Numbered from the stretch's first letter, positions 30,780-38,866 are shown. The stretch is DNA of 47,655 bases from CAZIDL01 sp964537825 (GCA_964537825.1 CAZIDL010000012.1:1-47655); one strand, 5' to 3'. The notes: generated by a model not told the origin, from the sequence alone. Translations and numbers: made by a program.

Positions 30780-31889
30780 ATGCGTGCTTATCAACGCCTT
30801 TTCGTGCTTCTCCTGGCTTCCGGATTGGTCGGTATTTTTAAACAATGCGAGAAAGATCCGCCCCTTCCCGGTGATAAAGGGGTGCCCTGGACCTACGATC
30901 CGACCCCTTACCAAGTCGAACTCCCCGGGACCTTTAAGGACGAACTCCCGCCATTACCGGTTCCGGAGGAGAATCCTCTTACAGAGGAAGGGGTCGATCT
31001 GGGGAGGGAACTCTTTTTCGATCCCATTCTATCCGCTGACAATTCCCTTTCCTGTGCAGGCTGTCACGTTCCTTCGGGAGCGCTCAGTGACAAGGGTAAT
31101 GCGGTGAGCGTTGGTATAGAAGGAGATCAAGGCACTCGGAACACGATGCCCCTCTTCAACCTGGCTTGGCAGGATCGCTTCAATTGGCACGGTAGTGCTG
31201 AAACCCTCGAAGAGCAGGCCTTCGAGCCGGTCACCAATCCGAAGGAAATGGCGGCAAAATGGCCCCAGGTCGTGGAGGAGCTCAAAAGGACCTCTCCCTA
31301 TCCTAAGCTCTTCTATAAAGCTTTCGGGGTCACCGATATCGATAGCACTCACGTGGTAAAGGCTATTGCTCAATATGAGCGGACCTTGATATCGGGAAAT
31401 AGCAAGTTCGATCGCTATCTCGAAGGAAAAGTCTCTTTAAACCCTAAAGAGGCAGCAGGCCTGAATGTCTTCATGAGCGAGAACAAAGGTGATTGCTTCC
31501 ATTGCCATGGAGATCCTTCCAATCCACTATGGACCGATGGGCAGTTCCACAACAACGGTTTGGACAATAACTTTACGGATATCGGATTGCAAGAAGTGAC
31601 GGGAAATCCTGAACATCGGGGGCTCTTTAGAACGGCGAGCCTTCGGAACCTGTCCTATACCGATCCTTATATGCACGATGGGCGTTTTAAGACCATCGAT
31701 GCTGTCATCGATCATTACAGCGAAGGGTTGGTCAAATCCCCCACGGTTGATCCGCTCCTGAAAAAGGTGGATCAAGGGGGCGTTCAGTTATCACCGCAGG
31801 AGAAAGAGCAATTAAAAGCGTTCCTGCTCACTTTGAACGATAGTTCCTTTGTTGAAAAGGTGAAGCAGGATGCTCAAAAAGCTCGATGA
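30780..31889 (+). CDS. Di-heme cytochrome c peroxidase / MbnH-like
   Basis: The 369-residue exported protein has two c-type heme motifs, CAGCH (92-96) and CFHCH (239-243), in the order and spacing of the BCCP/MauG family. Near the first heme are GRELFFDPILSADNSLSC and after it GTRNTMPLFNLAW. FRTASLRNLSYTDPYMHDGRFKT carries the usual later ligand region. The start is 2 nt after the MbnP-like stop, so they form one operon. In the known MbnP/MbnH pair the di-heme enzyme oxidises a Trp of MbnP to kynurenine; a peroxidase role remains possible. Confidence 0.85.
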   Translation: MRAYQRLFVLLLASGLVGIFKQCEKDPPLPGDKGVPWTYDPTPYQVELPGTFKDELPPLPVPEENPLTEEGVDLGRELFFDPILSADNSLSCAGCHVPSGALSDKGNAVSVGIEGDQGTRNTMPLFNLAWQDRFNWHGSAETLEEQAFEPVTNPKEMAAKWPQVVEELKRTSPYPKLFYKAFGVTDIDSTHVVKAIAQYERTLISGNSKFDRYLEGKVSLNPKEAAGLNVFMSENKGDCFHCHGDPSNPLWTDGQFHNNGLDNNFTDIGLQEVTGNPEHRGLFRTASLRNLSYTDPYMHDGRFKTIDAVIDHYSEGLVKSPTVDPLLKKVDQGGVQLSPQEKEQLKAFLLTLNDSSFVEKVKQDAQKAR

Positions 31890-31911
31890 TCCGTGGGACG
31901 GGGATCCGTTC

Positions 31912-31955
31912 TATTATATTCGATACAATATCGGAAAGGGTCGATATTCGATAGG
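31912..31955. promoter_or_regulatory. Repeated CGATA/TATCG dyads
   Basis: CGATA-CAA-TATCG (31921-31933) is a perfect 5-3-5 dyad directly after the MbnH-like gene. Two related ATATTCGATA elements lie nearby. This could be an operator for the downstream secreted-protein gene or a weak 3' structure. A further short hairpin CGGG/CCCG followed by GTTTTT is near 31990-32010. Confidence 0.3.
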
Positions 31956-32144
31956 ATAGCAGGATCCTGGATATATTCCGAGGATCGGCACGGGTATTTC
32001 CCGGTTTTTGTAAGCCCCATCAGTTCGCTTCTTGCCTTCTTGTCCAATTAGGATGTTCCTGTTCATTTTGGCGGATGGAAAAGGTTGAGGCCGGAAAGCT
32101 CTTACTGAAGTGAACCTTCATATCTTGTACGAAAATTCCTTGTC

Positions 32145-32582
32145 ATGCTAAAACAGTACTATTTATTGGCTCTTGTTCTTTGTTTGAACCTCAATGGATA
32201 CTGTCAGAAGAAGGTGTTAAAGGACAGTACCGCAGTGGCCGGGACCGCTGATCGGTTTATGAAAAAGGTCAGCGAAAAAGAAGTCGCTGAAGCCTTCTCT
32301 TCTTTTCGGCATTATTCGCGGTTACCGGATAAGGAGGTGGACCGGTTGATCAGCCAATTAAAAGGGCAGTTAATAAGTTACAGGGAGGATTACGGCGAGA
32401 TCATCGACTTTCAGTTCATAGGGGGACGATATGTCGGGGAGTACCTTTATGAAAGGTCCTATCTGCTTCGTTTTGAGGAACATCCGATCCGTTTCCACTT
32501 GATCCATTACCACAACGGGAAGGGGTGGATCATCTCCTACCTTCGTTGGAAGGACGGCATCAAGCAATTGTTCGGCCATTGA
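32145..32582 (+). CDS. Small secreted protein of unknown function
   Basis: The 145-residue protein has a cleavable signal (YYLLALVLCLNLNGYCQ) and a compact alpha/beta domain with KEVAEAFSSFRHYSRLPDKEVDRLISQLKG, then strands DFQFIGGRYVGEYLYERSYLLRF and PIRFHLIHYHNGKGWIISYLRW. This could be an NTF2-like or similar cone fold, but the family is not recognised. It stands alone, preceded by a 255-nt gap and followed by a 269-nt structured gap. Confidence 0.68.
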   Translation: MLKQYYLLALVLCLNLNGYCQKKVLKDSTAVAGTADRFMKKVSEKEVAEAFSSFRHYSRLPDKEVDRLISQLKGQLISYREDYGEIIDFQFIGGRYVGEYLYERSYLLRFEEHPIRFHLIHYHNGKGWIISYLRWKDGIKQLFGH

Positions 32583-32851
32583 GGGGGCTTCCCGAGCCAG
32601 CAGGGATACGCTGCTATCCTAAGATCGGGGGGCTTTGCGTTGTTTGTAAAGGGGGTCTAGGAGCGGAGACCCTCTTCGGGTCGCTAAGGATTTTCCCTAG
32701 GGGTCATCGGCCGCTTTCAACCGCTTTTTCTTTCATTAGCTTTTCGAGAACCCTTGCGCTCCTTTTCTGAGCCAAAGGGTCGGGTCTCCTGGGAAGCGAC
32801 TTCCTGAAGCGGGGGGTGATCGATCGGTTTTGCAGGAAGCGGGATCTCCGT
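32583..32851. other. Structured intergenic stretch
   Basis: No open frame is convincing. Several perfect inverted repeats occur: AGCAG/CTGCT and overlapping GGATA/TATCC near 32604-32623; GGGTCT (32653-32658) with AGACCC (32667-32672), which competes with GACCC (32668-32672) and GGGTC (32678-32682); ACCCTT (32750-32755) with AAGGGT (32775-32780), enclosing GCTC/GAGC; and CTTCCTG with CAGGAAG near 32801-32838. The GGGTC word recurs five times. It lies between two convergent genes and may be an RNA gene or a large terminator region. Confidence 0.4.
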
Positions 32852-34351
32852 TCACAACTGCTGCAAAGGGACCTTCACCCCATCCTTGTAGCGGTAGCAT
32901 TTCATCTTGTCCTGAAAGACCGCAGATTTGAAGATAGACCGGTCCATCAGCATTCGCACGCATTCCTGAACCCCTTCGATGATGGACGGATGTGGATGGG
33001 CAAGTTCAGAGATGGCCTGGATCCCTTTGTCCATTTTGATCAGCAAGGCGATCCCTTGGATGGCCGAACTAGCATGTTCACCGATGGCCCGCATTCCGAG
33101 GATCTTCATGTCGTCATCGTCGGTGACGATGATCTTGAAGAAACCTTCGGTCTGCCGCATACAGATCGCACGTGCGATCATGGAATAGTCGATCTTCACC
33201 ACGCGAATGTTCAACCCTTGCTCCAGGCATTCCTGTTCGTTCATACCGACCGCGGCAACTTCGGGTTGAAGGAACATGATCTTGCATATGTTGTCGTAGG
33301 AAAGGCGCCCCTCCGCAACCCCGAACGCCTTCTCGACAGCATGCCGGCCTTCTAGCTCCCCCATGTTCACCAATGCGATGCGGCCAGTGGCATCTCCGAC
33401 AGCGAAGATGTTCGGAACATTCGTCTGAGTGTCATCGTCTCCGATATGATAGCCCCGCCGGCTCATGCTCAGGCCGGCCTCTTCCATGCCGATCCCTTCC
33501 AGATTGGGCAATCTGCCTACGGAAAGAAGGGCCTTTTCGACGTGATAGCTTTCTTTGGTACCGTCGGGTTGGCTCACCTCGTACTCGATGCTACCGTCCT
33601 CCAGTTTCTCCAGGCGTTCCAGATGGGCCTCCCGATGGACCAACACCTCCTTGCGCTGAAGGTTTTCGGTCACCATATCCGAAATATCCTGGTCCTCGAA
33701 GGGAAGGATCCGATCTTTCCGGTCGATCAAATGGACCTTGGTTTTCCCGAAATTGGCGAACATGGTGGCGTATTCACAACCGATAACCCCTGCACCCACG
33801 ATCACGAGACTCTTGGGGAAATCGTCCAGGTGATGGATCCCATCGCTCGTCATGATGGAACTTTCATCAGGGACGATGTTCGGAAGGGAACGGGGACGAC
33901 TTCCGGTCGCGATAACGATATGGTCCGCCCATATGACTTGGGAGCGATCGTCCTTGTACCGCGTCAAGAGGATCTCATTGGGGCTGAGCATTTTTCCTGA
34001 GCCGCGGATATAGCGGAACTGCGTGTTCTCCGTCTCTGTCAGAAGCAGTTTGATATGACAGGAATACTGGAACTTCCTTTCGAAGACGGCTTCGTCGAGG
34101 GTGCGCTTTACCTCATCCCAGTCCAGGCTGAACTTGGCCCTCCCTGAAGAAACGATCGTCTCGTTGATGTTCCGGACCTTTTGAGAAAGCTCCCATAAGG
34201 TCTTGGAGGAAAGGGCCCCGTCATAGAGCCCTGTACCACCTACTTTCCGGCGCTCGATAAGGGCGACCTTCTTGCCCAGGTCGATCGCACGCATGGCCGC
34301 AGCGTAGCCGGAAGGGCCACCACCGATCACACAAAGGTCGAATCGTTCCAT
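32852..34351 (-). CDS. Lpd/SthA-fold flavoprotein lacking the redox cysteines
   Basis: The 499-residue protein has the FAD motif GGGPSGYAA (10-18), the second dinucleotide motif IVGAGVIGCEYATMF, the FAD-phosphate motif IFAVGDATG and the C-terminal dimerisation domain with HPHPSIIEG. The segment that holds the C-x4-C disulfide in dihydrolipoyl dehydrogenase reads GGTGLYDGALSSK (38-50), with Gly41 and Ala46 at the two Cys sites. It therefore cannot do disulfide chemistry and more likely passes electrons between NAD(P) and another acceptor, as transhydrogenases do. It is monocistronic. Confidence 0.87.
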   Translation of the reverse strand: MERFDLCVIGGGPSGYAAAMRAIDLGKKVALIERRKVGGTGLYDGALSSKTLWELSQKVRNINETIVSSGRAKFSLDWDEVKRTLDEAVFERKFQYSCHIKLLLTETENTQFRYIRGSGKMLSPNEILLTRYKDDRSQVIWADHIVIATGSRPRSLPNIVPDESSIMTSDGIHHLDDFPKSLVIVGAGVIGCEYATMFANFGKTKVHLIDRKDRILPFEDQDISDMVTENLQRKEVLVHREAHLERLEKLEDGSIEYEVSQPDGTKESYHVEKALLSVGRLPNLEGIGMEEAGLSMSRRGYHIGDDDTQTNVPNIFAVGDATGRIALVNMGELEGRHAVEKAFGVAEGRLSYDNICKIMFLQPEVAAVGMNEQECLEQGLNIRVVKIDYSMIARAICMRQTEGFFKIIVTDDDDMKILGMRAIGEHASSAIQGIALLIKMDKGIQAISELAHPHPSIIEGVQECVRMLMDRSIFKSAVFQDKMKCYRYKDGVKVPLQQL

Positions 34352-34397
34352 GCGGCTTTTTTAGAGATCACCAATTTAGTGGGGCTGGATCGGAACT

Positions 34398-35420
34398 TCA
34401 TCCCGAAGTTCCGTTTTCCGTTCTTTTTTCCAATTCGAGTTGTTGTCGTCCGTGTTTTTGGTTCATTCGTACCTTTTCAAGGTCCCATTGAAGTTTCCCC
34501 TCGAACGGGTGATGGCGTACCGGACAATCGTGTTTTTCACAAATGGGACATTGTGAAGGGATGCAAGGATCGGTGTGGATGAAGAACTCCACGCGCCGTT
34601 CCGTTCTTTGATTGACGATCCGTTCCACCTCTTCCAATTCCTGATGCGCTTCCCGGACACTTAGGTACCAGGGAACGGTCAGATGGCAGTCCACATGAAG
34701 GGTGGCCCCGTATTTGATCACGCGGATGTTATGAAGGTCCACCCAATTCTCCCGCTTTTCTTCTTCAAGGGTCCGGACGATCTCGGAGATCAGTTCTTCG
34801 TCCGCCTCATCCATGATCCCTCCGATCGAGTTGCGAAGCACCCCGATACCGGTGTAGATGATAAAGATCCCCATGATGAGTGCGATCAATGGATCGATCC
34901 AAACCAGGCCGGTGAAATGTACGATCACAAGGCCGGCGATCATCGCTGCCGAGGACCAAGTGTCCGTCAAAAGATGCTTCCCGTCCGCTATGAGGGTCGG
35001 AGACCCCACTCGCTTCCCGATCCGTTGAGCAGATATCCCCAGCAATAAGTTCAGAAGGCCTGCAGCCCCTGCTATGATCATGCCGGTCCCAAGGCTTCGA
35101 AGGAGTGGGGGATCGATGAACCCCATCACAGCTTTGCTGATGATCCCGAGGCCTGCCCCGATGATGAGAATGGCCTCGAAAAGAGCTGAAACGAACTCGA
35201 TCTTTCCATGTCCGTATGGATGGTCCCGATCACGTGGCTTTTGGGCCAATCCAAGACTGAAAAGGGCAAAGCCACCTGCCAGGACATTGATCAGGGATTC
35301 ACCCGCATCGGAGAAGATCGCGTTGGAATCCGTCACCCACCAGGCGATCCCTTTGCTCCCCATGATCAAGGCGCTGATGAACAGGGAAAAGGTCTGAAAG
35401 CGAACAGCAGTAAGCTTCAT
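34398..35420 (-). CDS. Cation diffusion facilitator exporter
   Basis: The 340-residue CDF protein has about six membrane helices. Metal-site motifs are SDAGESL in helix 2 and HLLTDTWSS (H-x3-D) in helix 5, and the cytoplasmic domain carries HDxx-type NSIGGIMDEADEE and LHVDCHLTVPW. The C-terminal tail adds an unusual Cys/His cluster, CIPSQCPICEKHDCPVRHH, likely a regulatory metal site. A TACCTTTG promoter box ends 7 nt before the ATG. Probable substrates are Zn2+, Fe2+, Co2+ or Ni2+. Confidence 0.93.
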   Translation of the reverse strand: MKLTAVRFQTFSLFISALIMGSKGIAWWVTDSNAIFSDAGESLINVLAGGFALFSLGLAQKPRDRDHPYGHGKIEFVSALFEAILIIGAGLGIISKAVMGFIDPPLLRSLGTGMIIAGAAGLLNLLLGISAQRIGKRVGSPTLIADGKHLLTDTWSSAAMIAGLVIVHFTGLVWIDPLIALIMGIFIIYTGIGVLRNSIGGIMDEADEELISEIVRTLEEEKRENWVDLHNIRVIKYGATLHVDCHLTVPWYLSVREAHQELEEVERIVNQRTERRVEFFIHTDPCIPSQCPICEKHDCPVRHHPFEGKLQWDLEKVRMNQKHGRQQLELEKRTENGTSG

Positions 35421-35427
35421 TAGATAG

Positions 35428-35435
35428 CAAAGGTA
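35428..35435 (-). promoter_or_regulatory. -7 box 7 nt from the CDF ATG
   Basis: TACCTTTG on the minus strand is separated from ATG 35420 by CTATCTA, again implying a near-leaderless message. Confidence 0.5.
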
Positions 35436-35468
35436 AGAGCAAGGCGAGCAGGAAGCCTTGCGATCTGC

Positions 35469-35476
35469 TATTTTTG
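35469..35476 (+). promoter_or_regulatory. -7 box for a lipoprotein gene
   Basis: TATTTTTG matches TAnnTTTG exactly and ends 24 nt before ATG 35501, placing an in-frame ATG at 35474 inside the box and supporting the later start. Confidence 0.45.
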
Positions 35477-35500
35477 CGTTCCCTTCGACAAAAGTTCCCT

Positions 35501-36028
35501 ATGAAGCGCCGGCCGATCGTTCTTTTTGCTATGCTTGCTCCCTTTTTCTTCGCTTTTTGCGGAAGTGGTGGGAGTAGTGATAATGGAGCTGATAAGAAGG
35601 ATAAAGGGTTCGTTCCTAACGATTCGCTGATACTCTCATACATCAAGGCTGAACAAGAGATCCAGCCATTGCGAACTCACGCAAAAAGGGATGTCATCGA
35701 TATGGTCGCAAAGCGGGATATGGAGCTCCAGCGGTTCATGGAACTTGACCAGGCTAAGGATCCTAGTTCTCTAGAACAGCCCATCAAGAAAAAAGAAAAG
35801 CGAGTGCTTCGAAAGATCAGGAAGGAGCGTAAGGAGATCTACGACTCCAAGGCCTCTGGAATGAAGCGAAGGGCTGAAGCTCAGGGGCTCGAATGGCAGC
35901 AATACGAACGGATCCGCAATGCGATCCGCCAAAAGGGGACTGCGCAGGATCGTTTCAAAGAGATGCGGGATTCGCTCGGTGTCGACCTTCCGCTCCCCCC
36001 TTCGAAGAAGCCCGCCTACATGCCTTGA
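35501..36028 (+). CDS. Coiled-coil lipoprotein of unknown function
   Basis: This 175-residue protein starts MKRRPIVLFAMLAPFFFAFC, a lipoprotein signal (Cys20), and then is almost wholly charged helix (KKKEKRVLRKIRKERKEIYD, YERIRNAIRQKGTAQDRFKEM), likely a coiled coil, ending in a Pro-rich tail. No family is recognised. ATG 35501 is chosen since the upstream promoter box covers 35474. Its last 74 nt overlap the 3' end of the convergent SRPBCC gene, which is unusual. Confidence 0.7.
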   Translation: MKRRPIVLFAMLAPFFFAFCGSGGSSDNGADKKDKGFVPNDSLILSYIKAEQEIQPLRTHAKRDVIDMVAKRDMELQRFMELDQAKDPSSLEQPIKKKEKRVLRKIRKERKEIYDSKASGMKRRAEAQGLEWQQYERIRNAIRQKGTAQDRFKEMRDSLGVDLPLPPSKKPAYMP

Positions 36029-36587
36029 TATGGTCGTTGCTGCGGATCTTGCCAGCATTCATTCGCACGCCATCCTCAAGGTACGTCTTTAGGTTCTGAA
36101 GGCCTTTTTTTAGGTCTTTTCCGATGAGATCGTCCACAAAGAAGATCATATAACGGCCTACGGGATAACCAAGCCTTCCGGAGGTGCTCCAGGTCACTTT
36201 CGTCCGATCTCCTTTTCCTTCGAAATGCCAGCTCCCTTTTCCAGTGATCGTGCTGTCTTTGAACTCGATGCGGGTCCGCAACATCTTATAGGGTTCGGCT
36301 TCGATGATCCGTAATTTCCCGTTCCCCTGCTTCTCACTCCGCCATTCCCATACAGCTCCTTTCCCCATTTCCGCTCCACGATAGACATTGGAATCGCTGC
36401 CCCGGGACCAGGGGTTCCACCGCGTCCATTCCTGTAATCGGGCCACTTTCTTATAGACCGCTTCAGGGCTCCTTTCGATGGTCACCGATCGTTCTACGCG
36501 ATAACTCGATGGAAGGAATATGGATACCAGAAAGAAGAGGAGGAAGAGGCCAGCGAAACCGTAGAGGATGTTCTTGAGGATCTTCAT
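35955..36587 (-). CDS. SRPBCC-fold membrane-anchored protein
   Basis: The 210-residue protein has an N-terminal membrane helix (ILYGFAGLFLLFFLVSIFL) and then a polyketide-cyclase/SRPBCC ligand-binding domain (VERSVTIERSPEAVYKKVARLQEWTRWNPW, GSWHFEGKGDRTKVTWSTSGRLGYPVG), to about residue 171. The family usually ends near NLKTYLE; here a basic tail of about 39 residues follows, encoded opposite the end of the convergent lipoprotein gene. That tail probably arose by loss of the original stop. Confidence 0.82.
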   Translation of the reverse strand: MKILKNILYGFAGLFLLFFLVSIFLPSSYRVERSVTIERSPEAVYKKVARLQEWTRWNPWSRGSDSNVYRGAEMGKGAVWEWRSEKQGNGKLRIIEAEPYKMLRTRIEFKDSTITGKGSWHFEGKGDRTKVTWSTSGRLGYPVGRYMIFFVDDLIGKDLKKGLQNLKTYLEDGVRMNAGKIRSNDHIKACRRASSKGGAEGRHRANPASL

Positions 36588-36633
36588 GGAACTGCTTTTG
36601 TTAAAACTGTCGATTTGATCGATCCCAGGGAGG

Positions 36634-37395
36634 CTAGATAGTGGTTTCGGTCCAGATGCGCCAGGCAGCCTCGGCTTGTGCCTTTAGCATTCCATGACCG
36701 TTCTTCACCCGTGCTCCCCGAGCTTTTCCCCATCGAAGAAAGCGGGTGAGGGGTGGATTGTAGATCAGATCGTAGAGTAGCGTACCCGCAGCGATCCCTT
36801 CGTAGGGGATCGGGGGCGCTTGGTCTGTATCCGGCCAGGTCCCCAGAGGGGTAGTGTTCACGATCAATTCCTGCTCGGCCACTTCCGTTGCGGTCAGCTC
36901 ATCATAAGTAACGCGGCGATCGCCTTTGCTTTCTCGTGACACGAAATGGAGCTCATAATCGAGCTTTTCGAGCACGTAGCGAACGGCTTTAGATGCTCCG
37001 CCCGTACCGAGGACCATGGCTTTCTTACTGCTGTTTGTTAGGAGTGGGGTGATCTCCTTCTCGAATCCTTCTGCGTCGGTGTTAAAACCCTCCTTTATCC
37101 CTTTTGAAAGGCGGATCGTGTTCACGGACCCGATATCCTGAGCGGTTTCTGATAGCTCATCGAGGTATGGGATGACGGCTTCCTTGTATGGAATGGTCAC
37201 GTTAAGGCCGATAAGTTCAGGATGCTCATCAAGAAATCTGGGGAACTCCGATATTTCAGCTAATGGGAAAGCTTCGTATCGCGCATCTTCGATCCCTTCC
37301 TTCTGAAATTTATTAGCGAAATGATCCACCGAAAAGGAATGTTCAAGGGTGCGCCCGATAAGGCCGAACAGGCGAATATCTCCTCCCTGCTTCAT
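36634..37395 (-). CDS. aroE: Shikimate dehydrogenase
   Basis: The 253-residue enzyme reduces 3-dehydroshikimate with NADPH. It shows the substrate Ser pair in LEHSFSVDHF, the catalytic Lys in NVTIPYKE, SVNTI, the Asp in NTDAEGF and the nucleotide loop GTGGASKAV, with YDLIYNPPLT and KNGHGMLKAQAE at the C-terminus. It follows the decarboxylase gene with an ATGA overlap (37392-37395), so it is co-translated with it. Confidence 0.93.
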   Translation of the reverse strand: MKQGGDIRLFGLIGRTLEHSFSVDHFANKFQKEGIEDARYEAFPLAEISEFPRFLDEHPELIGLNVTIPYKEAVIPYLDELSETAQDIGSVNTIRLSKGIKEGFNTDAEGFEKEITPLLTNSSKKAMVLGTGGASKAVRYVLEKLDYELHFVSRESKGDRRVTYDELTATEVAEQELIVNTTPLGTWPDTDQAPPIPYEGIAAGTLLYDLIYNPPLTRFLRWGKARGARVKNGHGMLKAQAEAAWRIWTETTI

Positions 37396-38852
37396 CCTAC
37401 CGTGCTTGCTATAGCTTTTGCATGATCACGGATACGTTCCAATGCGCTGTCGATCGTATGGCGATGCGTACGGAAGGATAGGATCGCTGCCCGCAAGTAG
37501 TAATGCCCGTTCAATCGTGTGGAGGAGAGGAAGACCTCCCCTTCTTCCCGGATCCGTCTGGTGAGCTGCTCCGTCGCATCGTCGGGGTCCATCCCTTCAG
37601 GTACGAGCCGGAAGATGGTGATGCTCAGATCCGGTTCAGGTCCCACTTCGATGCTTGGGATCTTCGCCACTTCCTGGTGAAAATAATGCGCCAGATAGAG
37701 TTTTTCTCGCGAACAAGCCTTGAAAGGAGCTAGCCCATGGACCTTTAAAGGGAGCCACATGCGCATGCCTCGGAAATGTTTGGTCAGCTCGGGCGAGATC
37801 GCTGCCGGAGAGTGGATCCCGTCCGGATCATGGGCATCCTGCATGTAATCCGCGTCATAGGTGAATGCTTTTTGGAGCAGGTTTTGGTCCCTGACGAGGA
37901 TCGCTCCTGAACCATAAGGAAGAAAAAGTCCTTTATGCGGGTCTAAGACCACCGAATCCGCCCGCTCGATCCCCTGAAGGGCTGCTTTGCCTTCTTCAGT
38001 GAGCAGGAAAAATCCTCCATAAGCTGCATCGCAATGAAACCAGATCCCTTGTTCACGTGCGATCCCAGCGATATCGTTCAAGGGGTCCACAGCTCCCGTG
38101 TCGGTCGTTCCAGCTGATGCTATTATGACCCACGGTTTCAATCCATTATCTTTATCTGATTGGATCTGTTCTTGAAGCGCACGGGGCTGCATCCGAAAGC
38201 GGTCGTCGAGGGGGATCTTGCGTTGCACGCACTCTTTCAGGCCTGCGATCCGGATGGCTTTATCCAGGCAATGGTGCATGTGGGGACTAGCGTATATGAC
38301 CGTCTTTGGGACGTCAGCACTCCGTATATCGTGGGCTTCCCGTGCAGCAACGATCCCGGTCAGATTGGCGATGCTACCTCCGGACGAAAGGTTGCCTCCA
38401 GCACCTTTCGGAAAGCCCACCAATCGCGTCATCCATTTGACCAACGATCGCTCCATCCGCACGGCACCCGGGGATGCGAAATAGACGCCGGCATAGCGGT
38501 TCGTTATCGCAGCAAGAAGGTCTCCAAAAGCACTTAGGGGAATGCCTCCGCCGGGAACATATCCCATATGCCCGCCTGATGCGGCGTTTAATCCTGGTAA
38601 GTCGATCTCCTTTCGGATCAACTCCAGTGCTTCATCGATCGAAAGGGAAGGGGAATCAGGAGTATGATCCTCGATGCCAACTCCGTCCCCACGGTCACTA
38701 CAAAAGGCCTTTTGCTTCGGAAGTTCATTCAGGTAGCTGTCCACGTAACGGAGCACGCTATTGCTGATCCGGCGACGTTCTTCGACCGTGGGTTCCAGGC
38801 TTGAGGCCTCTTCCTCCAATTCCTCCAAAAAGTGTAGCTCTTGCTCCCTCAT
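37392..38852 (-). CDS. Group II PLP decarboxylase (aromatic amino acid decarboxylase-like)
   Basis: The 486-residue PLP enzyme belongs to the group II decarboxylases. It has SPGAVRMERSLVKWM, GGSIANLTGIVAAREA, ASAGTTDTGAVDPL, the Asp in HCDAAYGG and the PLP lysine in DPHKGLFLPYG, followed by RGMRMWLPLKVHG. The substrate could be an aromatic amino acid; the shared operon with aroE fits but does not prove this. ATG 38852 is chosen because a TAAATTCG box ends 6 nt before it; the frame extends to 39149 but that part lies over the symporter gene and lacks homology. Confidence 0.87.
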   Translation of the reverse strand: MREQELHFLEELEEEASSLEPTVEERRRISNSVLRYVDSYLNELPKQKAFCSDRGDGVGIEDHTPDSPSLSIDEALELIRKEIDLPGLNAASGGHMGYVPGGGIPLSAFGDLLAAITNRYAGVYFASPGAVRMERSLVKWMTRLVGFPKGAGGNLSSGGSIANLTGIVAAREAHDIRSADVPKTVIYASPHMHHCLDKAIRIAGLKECVQRKIPLDDRFRMQPRALQEQIQSDKDNGLKPWVIIASAGTTDTGAVDPLNDIAGIAREQGIWFHCDAAYGGFFLLTEEGKAALQGIERADSVVLDPHKGLFLPYGSGAILVRDQNLLQKAFTYDADYMQDAHDPDGIHSPAAISPELTKHFRGMRMWLPLKVHGLAPFKACSREKLYLAHYFHQEVAKIPSIEVGPEPDLSITIFRLVPEGMDPDDATEQLTRRIREEGEVFLSSTRLNGHYYLRAAILSFRTHRHTIDSALERIRDHAKAIASTVG

Positions 38853-38858
38853 AGACCG

Positions 38859-38866
38859 CGAATTTA
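38859..38866 (-). promoter_or_regulatory. -7-like box 6 nt from the decarboxylase ATG
   Basis: TAAATTCG on the minus strand, one change from TAnnTTTG, is separated from ATG 38852 by CGGTCT, the same spacing as at mnmA and mtaB. Confidence 0.45.
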
